Part shown: one piece after another, positions 27,984 through 37,208 of the stretch
Layout of the letters: the number at the start of each line of letters is the position of its first letter
How positions within the stretch are numbered: the first letter of the stretch is position 1
Origin: Ignavibacteriota bacterium
GTDB taxonomy: Bacteria > Bacteroidota > Ignavibacteria > Ignavibacteriales > Melioribacteraceae
Assembly (NCBI GenBank): GCA_016708125.1
Contig: JADJGF010000001.1
Coordinates: 3,308,001-3,372,000, forward strand
Length of the DNA stretch: 64,000 bases
Direction of reading: 5' to 3'
Made by a program: the position numbers and the translations under genes
The notes under the pieces: generated by a model
What the model saw: only the letters and a program-made list of their open reading frames with translations
The model's database searches: none
What the model was told of the DNA's origin: nothing

Positions 27984-28388
27984 ATGAAAATTAAAGATAT
28001 AAAGTGGCATGAAAGTTTTGAAATAAAAATTTCAAGTAAAGAAGGTGCGGGTCGTGGAGTTTTTACAAAAAGGAAAATATTGAAGGGCGAACATATTGGA
28101 TATTACACTGGAAAAATTTTAAATGCAAAACAAATAACAAGAGAACCTTTTGTTTCATCGTTATTTATTCTTCAGGTAACCAAGGATCATTTTATATACG
28201 GTGAAGGGAAAGAATCAAATTTTGTAAGTTTTATTAATCACTCAAATAAACCAAATGCTGAATTGGTAGTTTCAACAAGATGGAAGAAAGCACGAATTGT
28301 AGCAATTAAAAACATAAAAATTGGTGAAGAAATATTTTATAATTACTCCGATGAATATTGGAGAATATTAGAAAAAACTCCAAAATAA
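27984..28388 (+). CDS. Small SET-domain protein
   Basis: The 134-residue protein is essentially a bare SET domain: AGRGVFTKRKILKGEHIGYYTGK at the N-terminus (the RGVFA-type motif), then FVSFINHSNKPNAELV (the NHS/N knot motif) and GEEIFYNYSDEYW (the GEEL.FDY-type motif). SET proteins are lysine methyltransferases that use S-adenosylmethionine. Bacterial examples modify diverse proteins, and no target can be inferred here. It lies between two oppositely oriented tRNA-Arg genes, which raises the chance of past acquisition at a tRNA, although no integrase or att repeat is visible. Confidence 0.85.
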   Translation: MKIKDIKWHESFEIKISSKEGAGRGVFTKRKILKGEHIGYYTGKILNAKQITREPFVSSLFILQVTKDHFIYGEGKESNFVSFINHSNKPNAELVVSTRWKKARIVAIKNIKIGEEIFYNYSDEYWRILEKTPK

Positions 28389-28430
28389 AATTTGGTTTAT
28401 GAGACATAAATAAGTAAAAAAATAATTTTG

Positions 28431-28438
28431 TATATTTG
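28431..28438 (+). promoter_or_regulatory. Putative -7 promoter element of tRNA-Arg(ACG)
   Basis: TATATTTG lies 12 nt before the tRNA 5' end, the right distance for a transcription start a few bases ahead of the mature end. It is identical to the octamer before tRNA-Arg(UCG). Confidence 0.5.
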
Positions 28439-28450
28439 AAAACAAAATTT

Positions 28451-28524
<74 letters not shown>

Positions 28525-28710
28525 CAAATTTTCAATTCTGTTAAAATTCATCACATTATTACTACCTTATTAGTACAAAAAAAAATCAATAATTTATTAA
28601 CCTCTTTATCATTTTAATAAATAATTATTAGTATGATATCTTATAAACGATTCCTTTTGCCAAATTAAGCTATAAACAATATACTTTAAGTAAACTTGAA
28701 CACTTTTTAT

Positions 28711-28727
28711 TGGCACATTATCTGATT
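28711..28727 (+). promoter_or_regulatory. Sigma-54-like promoter before the first GH5 gene
   Basis: TGGCAC, 5 nt, then CTGAT: the -24 box matches the sigma-54 consensus exactly and the spacing to the -12 box is correct, but -12 reads GA and not GC. The predicted start is near 28737, about 16 nt before the ATG. It is one of five like elements in the carbohydrate region. Confidence 0.55.
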
Positions 28728-28752
28728 AATTTACAATAAAACTGTGGGGAAA

Positions 28753-30912
28753 ATGAAAAAAAAAATAATCATTTTATTTGTTATACTTTTCAATTTACAA
28801 CCAATAATTGCGCAAAATAGCGTTAAATATAATGATCAGGATTTATTTCTAAGTGGCGCAAATTTAGCTTGGTTAAGTTTTGCAAATGATATTGGAAAGG
28901 GAACAACAAATGTTGAAGAATTTGCAGACATCTTACTCCAAATTCATGAAAATGGTGGAAATTCTCTAAGATGGTGGCTTCATACAAATGGAACAGTTTC
29001 TCCGGAATTTGATTTAAACAACAAAGTTATTAGTCCCGGCGAATATACAATTCAAGATATTCATAAAATTTTAGAATTAGCTTGGGAACGAGAAATTGGA
29101 ATAAAACTTTGTCTTTGGTCGTTTGATATGTTGAGATCAAATTTAATTCCAACTGCGCTAAATAGAAATATTCTTTTGTTAACTGATACTTCTTACACAA
29201 ATTCTTACATTAAAAATGCTCTAATTCCAATGGTTGATTCACTAAAAAATCATCCGGCAATTATTGCTTGGGAAATTTTTAACGAACCCGAAGGAATGAG
29301 CAATGAATTTGGCTGGTCTGATATTGAACACGTTCCAATGTCGGATATTCAGAGATTTATTAATTTAACTTCCGGAGCTATTCACAGAACGGATACTTTA
29401 GCAAAAGTTACGAATGGATGTTGGAGTATTCAAGCTATGACTGACGTTCCGACCACAAGTTTAAGAAAAATTTCCGAAATTGAAATTGAAGAATTTACAA
29501 ATCAAATTAATACTAAATATAATTTTAATTTAACTTCAGAAAATTTATTAAAACAATTACAGAAAATTTCTGCAGCTCCAAATTATAATTATTATTCAGA
29601 TGAAAGATTAATTGCTTCCGGCGGTGATCAAGATGGAATTTTAGATTTTTATTCCGTTCATTATTATGATTGGGCTGGAACTTCTTTATCTCCATTTCAC
29701 AATGTAAATAGTTTTTGGCAATTAGATAAACCACTTGTTGTTGCCGAATTTCATATGAAAAATACTTTGGGAATTTTAAAAACTGATCTATATAAAATTT
29801 TATTTCAAAGCGGTTATGCAGGAGCGCTAGCTTGGTCGTGGACAGATAATGCGGTCACTCAACCAAACGATATGCTTATTGGGATGAAATATTTGTGGGA
29901 TAATTATAAAGAAAGTGTTGACGTTTTAGGTATTGGCGGTGATTGGCCAACAATTTCAATTTTATCTCCAAGTGATAATACACCTTTTTCAGATACTGCT
30001 TCAGTTAATATTGAAATTGAAGCAAATGATTTAGATGGAACAATTTCTTTAATTGAAATTTTTGCAAACGATTCTATAAAAATTGGCGAATTATTAGAAA
30101 ACCCGTTTATTCTAAATTGGATTCCGGCAGAAAATAGTAATTATAAAATTTTTGCAATCGCAACGGATAATGAAGGTCACCAACGAAAATCAAATATTGT
30201 GAGAATAGTATACGGAACACCACCTTTTCAAAGATTTGAAGCTGAAAAATTTACAATTCCTACAACTGGAATTACAATTAAAAGTGATTTAACAGCAAGC
30301 GGCGGCGCATATACTGAATTAAGACAAACAACAAGTAAAATTATTTGGAATATAACTAATCAATTATCTTCTGGAAATTATGAAATAAAATTTGGTTATC
30401 GACTTTCATTTGATTCTCCCAAAGGTCAGTTTGTAAATGTAAACGGAAGCAGAATTACTGAACTTATGTTTGATGGAGTTGTAAATAAATGGCTTGAGAA
30501 ATCTTTATTTGTTGATTTAGTTTCGGGCGAAAATACAATTGAAATTGAACCATCTTGGGGATGGATGGATATTGATTACCTAGCCGTTCCGGTTGATTTA
30601 GTTACTGATATAAAAGAAAACAATAAAATATTTCACAATTTTGAATTATCGCAAAATTACCCAAATCCTTTTAACCCAACAACAACAATAGAATATTGCA
30701 TTCCATCAAATATGAAAAGTGAAATGTCACATGTGAAATTAATAATTTATGATGTTCTTGGAAGAGAAGTTGAAACTATTATTAACAAAGTTCAATCTCC
30801 CGGAAATTACGAAATTCAGTTTGATGGAAGCAGATTATCAAGCGGAATTTATTTTTACGGTTTGGTATCGGAATCTTTTACGCAAAGAAAAAAAATGATT
30901 TTATTAAAATGA
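28753..30912 (+). CDS. Secreted GH5-like glycanase with Ig-like, CBM and T9SS sorting domains
   Basis: The 719-residue precursor has a signal peptide ending near IIAQ. A TIM-barrel glycoside hydrolase domain (about 25-390) shows WEIFNEPEG with the likely acid/base E178, and VVAEFHMK with the likely nucleophile E332. This matches clan GH-A, most like GH5-type mannanases. Residues 397-490 are a bacterial Ig-like domain, 492-615 a CBM6/35-like carbohydrate-binding domain (FEAEKF to DIDYLAVP), and 630-719 the T9SS type A sorting domain with LSQNYPNPFNPTTT. It should be anchored at the cell surface. ATG at 28753 was preferred over the GTG at 28744. It begins the polysaccharide locus. Confidence 0.85.
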   Translation: MKKKIIILFVILFNLQPIIAQNSVKYNDQDLFLSGANLAWLSFANDIGKGTTNVEEFADILLQIHENGGNSLRWWLHTNGTVSPEFDLNNKVISPGEYTIQDIHKILELAWEREIGIKLCLWSFDMLRSNLIPTALNRNILLLTDTSYTNSYIKNALIPMVDSLKNHPAIIAWEIFNEPEGMSNEFGWSDIEHVPMSDIQRFINLTSGAIHRTDTLAKVTNGCWSIQAMTDVPTTSLRKISEIEIEEFTNQINTKYNFNLTSENLLKQLQKISAAPNYNYYSDERLIASGGDQDGILDFYSVHYYDWAGTSLSPFHNVNSFWQLDKPLVVAEFHMKNTLGILKTDLYKILFQSGYAGALAWSWTDNAVTQPNDMLIGMKYLWDNYKESVDVLGIGGDWPTISILSPSDNTPFSDTASVNIEIEANDLDGTISLIEIFANDSIKIGELLENPFILNWIPAENSNYKIFAIATDNEGHQRKSNIVRIVYGTPPFQRFEAEKFTIPTTGITIKSDLTASGGAYTELRQTTSKIIWNITNQLSSGNYEIKFGYRLSFDSPKGQFVNVNGSRITELMFDGVVNKWLEKSLFVDLVSGENTIEIEPSWGWMDIDYLAVPVDLVTDIKENNKIFHNFELSQNYPNPFNPTTTIEYCIPSNMKSEMSHVKLIIYDVLGREVETIINKVQSPGNYEIQFDGSRLSSGIYFYGLVSESFTQRKKMILLK

Positions 30913-30947
30913 TTTAAAAACTTTTTATAATTCAATAAAGGTGTAAA

Positions 30948-31967
30948 ATGAAATTATTTCGTTGGACTTTTTTAGTTTCAATTTCATTATTAATTATCAA
31001 TTGTAATTTGGTTGGACAAATGAAAAATGAACTACCACAAATCAGTGTGAGAGCGAACCAATTTGTTGATGTACTTGGAAACTCAATAATTTTCAGAGGA
31101 GTTTCAACTTCAGATCCGGATAAATTAATTAAAGAAGGAAAGTGGAATAAAAATTTATTTGAAGAATTAAAAAATTGGAATGTGAATTTAGTTAGATTCC
31201 CGGTTCACCCAATTGCATGGCGCGAACGAGGCGAAGAAAATTATTTAAAACTTTTAGATGACGGAATAAAATGGGCATCTGAATTAGGAATTTATGTGAT
31301 TATTGATTGGCATTCAATTGGAAATTTACGAACGGAACTTTATCAGCATCCAATGTACAACACAACTAAAACGGAAACTTTTAGATTTTGGAAAACTATT
31401 GCTGCAAAATATAATGGAAATTCGACGGTAGCTTTTTACGAACTATTTAACGAGCCTACAACTTACAACGGAACTTTAGGTAAAATTTCTTGGCAGCAAC
31501 ACAAAGAATTAATGGAAGAAATTATCGGAATAATTTATGCGCATGATACAAATAAAATTCCAATAGTTGCCGGATTTAATTGGGCTTATGAATTAACCGA
31601 TGTAAAATTTGAACCGATTGCTTATCCAAATGTTGCATATGTTACTCATCCATATCCGCAGAAAAGAGAAAAACCTTGGGAAGAAAAATGGGAACAAGAT
31701 TGGGGATTTGTCGCCGATCATTATCCGATAATTGCAACAGAACTTGGTTTTATGAAAGCTGATGGTCCCGGTGCGCACATTCCTGTAATTGTTGAAGATG
31801 AAGAGTACGGTGAAACAATTGTAAACTATTTTAATAAAAAAGGAATCTCATGGGTTGCTTGGGTTTTTGATCCTTTTTGGTCGCCGCAGTTAATTGAAAG
31901 CTGGAATTTTGAACCAACAATGCAAGGTAAATTTTTCAAACAAAAATTGATTGAGTTAAATAAATAG
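30948..31967 (+). CDS. GH5 family endo-glucanase or mannanase, exported
   Basis: This 339-residue clan GH-A enzyme has an N-terminal signal (ISLLIINCNLVGQ). Cys19 could be lipidated, but the preceding Asn makes the lipobox atypical. The barrel shows FRGVSTSDP, LVRFPVHP, IDWHSIG, the acid/base E169 in FYELFNEPT and the nucleophile E265 in IATELGF. This is the classical cellulase-type GH5 pattern, and such enzymes cut beta-1,4-glucan or glucomannan. It follows the first GH5 gene by 35 nt and is probably co-transcribed. There is no binding or sorting domain, so a periplasmic or lipid-anchored location is likely. Confidence 0.85.
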   Translation: MKLFRWTFLVSISLLIINCNLVGQMKNELPQISVRANQFVDVLGNSIIFRGVSTSDPDKLIKEGKWNKNLFEELKNWNVNLVRFPVHPIAWRERGEENYLKLLDDGIKWASELGIYVIIDWHSIGNLRTELYQHPMYNTTKTETFRFWKTIAAKYNGNSTVAFYELFNEPTTYNGTLGKISWQQHKELMEEIIGIIYAHDTNKIPIVAGFNWAYELTDVKFEPIAYPNVAYVTHPYPQKREKPWEEKWEQDWGFVADHYPIIATELGFMKADGPGAHIPVIVEDEEYGETIVNYFNKKGISWVAWVFDPFWSPQLIESWNFEPTMQGKFFKQKLIELNK

Positions 31968-31977
31968 AAATTGCGTA

Positions 31978-33312
31978 ATGAAAAAAGTATTTAATATTCT
32001 TTCATTATTTATAATTATTTCATCAAGTATTTTTTCTCAAGATGAAAAATTATCAAATGAATTATTTCAATCTTTGAAAAAAAATATTTTCGAAACTTGG
32101 TATCCAAAAACTATTGATACTTTGCACGGAGGATTTTTAACCGATTTTAATTTTGAGTGGAAAGCAGAAGGTCGACAAAATAAAATGCTGGTTTCACAAA
32201 CTCGGCATGTGTGGACTTTATCAAAAGCCGCTGAATTTTTTAATGATGAAAAATATTTACAAATTGCAAAACATGGATTTGATTTTCTAAAAAATAAAAT
32301 GTGGGATTCATCTAACGGAGGATTTTATTTTTACCGTGATCAGAAGGGAAATGAAATTCAGCAAATTGGAAATAACAAAACCACATACAGCAATACGTTT
32401 GCAATATATAGTTTATCGGCGTATTATAAAATTTCCAAAGATACTTCCGCGCTTAACTTAGCAATCAAAACTTTTAATTGGCTTGAGAAATATGCTCATG
32501 ATCCAATTAACAAAGGATATTTTGATTTATTAAATCAAGATGGCTCACAACAAAAATTAATTACAGAAAAGAGAGGTTTGCAATATTTAGTAAAACCAAA
32601 TTGGAAAGATCAAAATTCTTCAATTCATTTATTGGAAGCATTTACAGAGCTTTATTCTATTTGGAAAAATGATCTTCTAAAAATAAGATTGAAAGAAATG
32701 CTTATTTTAATTAGAGACAAATTAGTTACTCAAACTGGATATTTAAATTTATACTTTGATGAAAATTGGAATCCAATTTCATTTAGAGATTCAATTGATG
32801 AAGTTAGAAATGCAAATAGCTATTTGGATCATGTTTCCTTTGGGCATGATGTTGAAACTGCTTATCTAATGTTAGAAGCAGAAGAAATTTTGGAAAATTT
32901 GGATAAATCAAAAACTTTATCAGTTGCAAAAAAAATGGTTGATCATGCTATAAAATATGGGTGGGATAATGACAACGGTGGATTTTATTATGAAGGATAT
33001 TATTTTAAAAATGAAAATAAACCTAAAATTACAAATCCCACAAAAGTGTGGTGGGTGCAAGCAGAAGGATTAAATTCTCTTTTGTTGATGTACAAAATTT
33101 TTTCTCATGAAAAAAAATATTATGAATTATTTTTAAAACAGTGGGAATATATTGATAAATATTTAATTGATCACAAATATGGTGGCTGGTATAGTGAAGG
33201 ATTAGATATTTCTCCAGACGCAATAAATTATCCTAAAGCACATGATTGGAAAGTTAATTATCATAATTCAAGAGCATTGATGAATTGCATTAAAATGATG
33301 GATGACAGATAA
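31978..33312 (+). CDS. Exported AGE-family disaccharide 2-epimerase
   Basis: This 444-residue member of the N-acylglucosamine/cellobiose 2-epimerase family folds as an alpha6/alpha6 barrel. Family motifs are present in order: QTRHVWTLSKAAEFF, NSSIHLLEAFTE, HVSFGHDVETAYLMLEA, WWVQAEGLN and YHNSRALMN. The His in SIHLL, GHD and YHN, plus the Arg in QTRH, are the catalytic and substrate residues of characterised cellobiose and mannobiose epimerases. It has a clear signal peptide (LFIIISSSIFSQ), which is unusual because characterised members are cytoplasmic. Reducing-end conversion of mannobiose or cellobiose in the periplasm is inferred. It lies 11 nt after a GH5 gene. Confidence 0.85.
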   Translation: MKKVFNILSLFIIISSSIFSQDEKLSNELFQSLKKNIFETWYPKTIDTLHGGFLTDFNFEWKAEGRQNKMLVSQTRHVWTLSKAAEFFNDEKYLQIAKHGFDFLKNKMWDSSNGGFYFYRDQKGNEIQQIGNNKTTYSNTFAIYSLSAYYKISKDTSALNLAIKTFNWLEKYAHDPINKGYFDLLNQDGSQQKLITEKRGLQYLVKPNWKDQNSSIHLLEAFTELYSIWKNDLLKIRLKEMLILIRDKLVTQTGYLNLYFDENWNPISFRDSIDEVRNANSYLDHVSFGHDVETAYLMLEAEEILENLDKSKTLSVAKKMVDHAIKYGWDNDNGGFYYEGYYFKNENKPKITNPTKVWWVQAEGLNSLLLMYKIFSHEKKYYELFLKQWEYIDKYLIDHKYGGWYSEGLDISPDAINYPKAHDWKVNYHNSRALMNCIKMMDDR

Positions 33313-33347
33313 AATTTATTTCGGAAAAATAATTTTAGAGATAAAAT

Positions 33348-34448
33348 ATGAAAAGAAGAGAATTTGTTAAAACCAGTGCAGTATTGGGTTTTGCAGCTTT
33401 TAGTGGAATACCGTTTGAATCAAAATCTCAAACTAAAGAGGAGAATATGAAATTTTCAAAATATAAAGGATTTAATTTAACTCAAAAAACTGGCGGTAGT
33501 GGACCAAGAAGAAAATTTGAAGAAGAGGATTTTGAAATTATGGCTGAGCTGGGATTTAACTTTGCAAGAATTCCAATGTCATACTGGAATTGGTCAAAAC
33601 CGGAAAATTGGTTAGAAATTAATGAAGATATATTTACCGATATTGACGAAGTAATTGAATTTGGGAAACAATATAAAATTCATATAAATTTAAATTTGCA
33701 CAGAGTTCCGGGTTATTGCATAAACGGAAGGAATTTAGAACCAATGGATTTATTTGATGATACTATAGAAAATATGCAAACTGCATTGGATGCTGTTGTG
33801 CACCATTGGAAGTTTATTGCAAATAGGTATAAAGGTTTGCCAAATCAACAAGTTACGTTTGATCTGATTAATGAACCTCCCGGAAAAACAAATGTTAAAC
33901 GATACGAAGAAATTGTTCGTGCTTTAGTTAAAGGAATAAAAGAAGAAGATTCGGATCGTTTAATTGTTGTTGACGGCAAAGATATTGGACGTTATCCTCT
34001 TTTGGGAATTGAAGATTTGAATATTGTTCAAAGTACACGCGGTTATGATCCGATGAGTGTTAGTCATTATACAGCGACTTGGGTTCCAAAACATGAATTT
34101 GAAACTTTTAATAAACCAAGTTGGCCTTTGCCTGCAGATGATGGAAAAATTTGGAATAAAAATGCTCTTAGAGAAAAATTAATAAATAGTTGGAAACCCG
34201 TTGTAGATAAAGGAGTTCAAGTTCATGTTGGCGAATGGGGATGTTTTAATCAAACTCCACATGATATTTGTCTTAAATGGATGGAAGATATTTTGTTATT
34301 ATGGAAAGAAGCAAATTGGGGACAATCAATGTGGAATTTAAAAGGTGATTTTGGAATTATAAATAGTAATAGATCAGATGTAAAGTATGAGGAATATAAA
34401 GGTCACAAACTTGATAGAAAAATGCTGGAATTGTTAAAACAATTTTAG
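33348..34448 (+). CDS. GH5-type glycoside hydrolase with Tat-type signal
   Basis: The 366-residue protein begins MKRREFVKTSAVLGFAAF, with a twin-arginine motif (RREF) and a short hydrophobic stretch, so it should be exported folded. The catalytic barrel contains KGFNLTQKTG, FNFARIPMSYWNW, LNLHRVPGY, acid/base E176 in DLINEPPG and nucleophile E296 in HVGEWGCF. This is the exo-glucanase or endoglucanase-like GH5 pattern. The downstream end converges on the GH94 gene with a small hairpin between them. The exact specificity is open. Confidence 0.83.
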   Translation: MKRREFVKTSAVLGFAAFSGIPFESKSQTKEENMKFSKYKGFNLTQKTGGSGPRRKFEEEDFEIMAELGFNFARIPMSYWNWSKPENWLEINEDIFTDIDEVIEFGKQYKIHINLNLHRVPGYCINGRNLEPMDLFDDTIENMQTALDAVVHHWKFIANRYKGLPNQQVTFDLINEPPGKTNVKRYEEIVRALVKGIKEEDSDRLIVVDGKDIGRYPLLGIEDLNIVQSTRGYDPMSVSHYTATWVPKHEFETFNKPSWPLPADDGKIWNKNALREKLINSWKPVVDKGVQVHVGEWGCFNQTPHDICLKWMEDILLLWKEANWGQSMWNLKGDFGIINSNRSDVKYEEYKGHKLDRKMLELLKQF

Positions 34449-34472
34449 AATAAACATTTATATGAATCTATC

Positions 34473-34492
34473 ATTCCCGCTAAAGCGGGAAT
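34473..34492. repeat. ATTCCCGC palindrome between convergent genes
   Basis: ATTCCCGCT, AA, AGCGGGAAT forms a perfect 9-bp hairpin in an otherwise very A/T-rich sequence. Palindromes of the form TCATTCCCGC..GCGGGAATCCA are widespread short dispersed repeats in bacteria. Here it lies exactly between the stops of the GH5 and GH94 genes and may serve as a terminator in both directions. Confidence 0.6.
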
Positions 34493-34502
34493 CCAGAGAA
34501 AA

Positions 34503-36938
34503 CTATCCTAAAGTTACTTCAACAAAATTTTCACTTCCTTTTTCCATAAATGGAATTACATTTCCTTCAATCATTTTTCCATTCAGAGAAATTTGTTTAA
34601 CACCATTTGAAACATGATTTGGATTTACAATTTCAATATTGTAAATCGCATTTCTAAATTTTCTTACAATCTTAAAACCATCCCAATTATTAGGGATACA
34701 TGGATCTATTTTTAATCCATCATATTGCGGCTGAATTCCCAAAATATATTGTGTAACTGCGTAATAATTCCACGCAGCAGTTCCGGTTAACCAAGAATTT
34801 TTTGCTTCGCCCGGTTTAAACGCATCTTTCCCGGCAATCATTTGAGAATAAACATAAGGCTCAGTTTTATGCAAATCACTTATTTCTTCTAAATATGATG
34901 GCGCAATTTTTTTATAATATTCAAACGCTCTATTGCCATTGCCCAAAATAGTTTCTCCAATCATTATCCAAGGATTATTATGACAAAATATTCCAGCATT
35001 TTCTTTGTAACCAGCCGGGTATGTAGAAATTTCCCCCATGTTAATATGATATTTTGTAAATGCCGGATTGTTTAAAACAATTCCGTATTCGCAATCCAAA
35101 TATTTTTTTACGGAATCTAAAGCAAGTTTTGCACGTCCATCTTCAACGCCAATTTCTGCCATTGTGCAAATTCCTTGAGACTCAATAAAAATTTTACCTT
35201 CGTCGTTTTCATTGCTTCCGATTTTTTCTCCATAAAAATCATACGCGCGCAAAAACCAATTTCCATCCCATCCATATTTATCAATCGCAATTTTCATTTC
35301 TTCAATATGAAATAAAGCACTATTTGCTTCATCAATTTTTTCTAACTTTTTGCAAAGATCAACAAATTCATTTCCATAAAGAACAAACATTCCGGCAATG
35401 AAGATTGATTCGGCAACTCCGCCTTTTTTATTTTCTGTAGTTTGAAATGATTCATCCGGATTTTTTGAAAAGCAATTTAAATTCAGACAATCATTCCAAT
35501 CGGCTCTGCCTATTAAGGGAAGTTTGTGAGGTCCCAAATTATTTACAACATGATAAAATGATCTTTTCAAATGTTCGAATAAAGATTGAGATTTCGTTTC
35601 ATCATTATCAAATGGAACTTGTTCATCAAGAATTGACCAATCGCCGGTTTCTTTTATGTAAGTTGTTGTTGAAAGAATTAGCCAAAGCGGATCATCATTA
35701 AAATTTCCGCCAATTGCATTGTTGCCTTTTTTTGTTAACGGCTGATACTGATGATAAGCTCCGCCGTCTTCAAATTGAGTTGCCGCAATATCCAAAATTC
35801 TTTCGCGTGCTTTCTCCGGAATTTGATTAACAAATCCAATTAAATCTTGATTAGAATCTCTAAAACCCATTCCGCGACCAATACCGCTTTCAAAATACGA
35901 TGCACTTCGCGACATATTAAAAGTTATCATACATTGATATTGATTCCAAATGTTTACCATTCTATCAAGTTTTTCATCGTGACTTTTTATTTGAAAATTT
36001 GAAAGAAGGGAAGTCCAATAATTTTGTAAATCGTTAAAAGCATTATTTACAGATTCCGAAGTTGAAAATTCATTTATCAATTTTACAGCTTTTTCTTTAT
36101 TTATAATTCCTTTAGATTCCCATTTATTTTCTTCATCATTTTCAACATAACCAAGTATGAAAATAAATTCTTTTTCTTCATTTGGCGAAAGTGTTATTTC
36201 TATTTGATGAGAAGCAATCGGCGACCAGCCGTGTGCAATTGAGTTTTTTGATTTTCCTTCAATTACAACATCTGGATTATCAAATCCGTTATACAAGCCG
36301 ATAAACGAATCGCAATCGGTATCAAATCCATTTAACTCAGAATTTACCGAATAAAAAGAAAAATGATTTCTTCGTTCCTTATATTCTGTTTTGTGATAAA
36401 TTACGGAATCTTTAACTTCAACTTCTCCGGTTGAAAAATTTCTTTGAAAATTTGTTTGATCGTCTTGAGCATTCCACAAAGCAAATTCTACGAATGAAAA
36501 AAGTTTTATAGATTTTGATTTTTCACCCAAGTTGGAAATTTTAACTTTTTGAATTTCGCAATTTTTTTGCAATGGAACGAAAAATAAAATTTCTGCTTGA
36601 ATAAAATTTCTTGTTCCATTTATAATTGTATAACCTAATCCGTGTCTGCAAGAATAGTTTTCAACATCAGCTTTAATTGGCTTCCAACCCGGATTCCAAA
36701 TATTACCGGAATCATTTATATAAAAATATTTTCCTCCGTTATCAATCGGAACATTATTATATCTGAATCTCGTAATTCTTCTAAGCAAAGCATCTTTGTA
36801 AAAACTGTAACCGCCGGCAGTGTTTGATATTATTGAGAAGAAATTTTCACTTCCCAAATAATTTATCCATGGATAAGGTGTTTTGTAATTTGTAATTACG
36901 TATTCTTTTTTTGTGTCATCGAAAAATCCAAATTTCAT
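34503..36938 (-). CDS. Cellobiose phosphorylase-like GH94 enzyme
   Basis: This 811-residue cytosolic protein has no signal peptide. The N-terminal beta-sandwich has MKFGFFDD, YKTPYPWINYLG and CRHGLGYTII. The alpha-barrel has RGMGFRDSNQDLIGF, GRADWNDCLN with the likely catalytic D483, and NPWIMIGE. The sequence best fits cellobiose phosphorylase, which uses phosphate to split cellobiose into glucose-1-phosphate and glucose. Closely related GH94 members act on chitobiose or cellodextrin. In this locus it could also accept glucosyl-mannose made by a 2-epimerase. It is the only gene of the first hydrolase block on the minus strand. Confidence 0.88.
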   Translation of the reverse strand: MKFGFFDDTKKEYVITNYKTPYPWINYLGSENFFSIISNTAGGYSFYKDALLRRITRFRYNNVPIDNGGKYFYINDSGNIWNPGWKPIKADVENYSCRHGLGYTIINGTRNFIQAEILFFVPLQKNCEIQKVKISNLGEKSKSIKLFSFVEFALWNAQDDQTNFQRNFSTGEVEVKDSVIYHKTEYKERRNHFSFYSVNSELNGFDTDCDSFIGLYNGFDNPDVVIEGKSKNSIAHGWSPIASHQIEITLSPNEEKEFIFILGYVENDEENKWESKGIINKEKAVKLINEFSTSESVNNAFNDLQNYWTSLLSNFQIKSHDEKLDRMVNIWNQYQCMITFNMSRSASYFESGIGRGMGFRDSNQDLIGFVNQIPEKARERILDIAATQFEDGGAYHQYQPLTKKGNNAIGGNFNDDPLWLILSTTTYIKETGDWSILDEQVPFDNDETKSQSLFEHLKRSFYHVVNNLGPHKLPLIGRADWNDCLNLNCFSKNPDESFQTTENKKGGVAESIFIAGMFVLYGNEFVDLCKKLEKIDEANSALFHIEEMKIAIDKYGWDGNWFLRAYDFYGEKIGSNENDEGKIFIESQGICTMAEIGVEDGRAKLALDSVKKYLDCEYGIVLNNPAFTKYHINMGEISTYPAGYKENAGIFCHNNPWIMIGETILGNGNRAFEYYKKIAPSYLEEISDLHKTEPYVYSQMIAGKDAFKPGEAKNSWLTGTAAWNYYAVTQYILGIQPQYDGLKIDPCIPNNWDGFKIVRKFRNAIYNIEIVNPNHVSNGVKQISLNGKMIEGNVIPFMEKGSENFVEVTLG

Positions 36939-37098
36939 TTCAAACCTTTTTAAATTTTATTAAGAAATAGTTTTATCAGAATGATAATTATATATCATAA
37001 GAATAAAAGGAAATAGTATCTTTATAGTTATAAAATTCTTCTATCAAGATTTTGTTTTTGTGACAAACCAAAATTCAATTGTTTTAATCAAAAATACG

Positions 37099-37115
37099 TG
37101 GTATAAATTTTGAAT
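37099..37115 (+). promoter_or_regulatory. Sigma-54-like promoter before the sugar symporter operon
   Basis: TGGTAT, 5 nt, TTGAAT. The spacing is that of a sigma-54 -24/-12 pair, but -24 has T for C and -12 reads GA. It lies 93 nt before the GPH symporter start. It is the weakest of the five. Confidence 0.4.
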
Positions 37116-37208
37116 AATTATTTAACAAAAATTTTGTTTGCCAGTAAAATCAGATCCGATAAATGAGAATTGCAATAATTATTCCAAAAACTAAATGACA
37201 GAAATATT

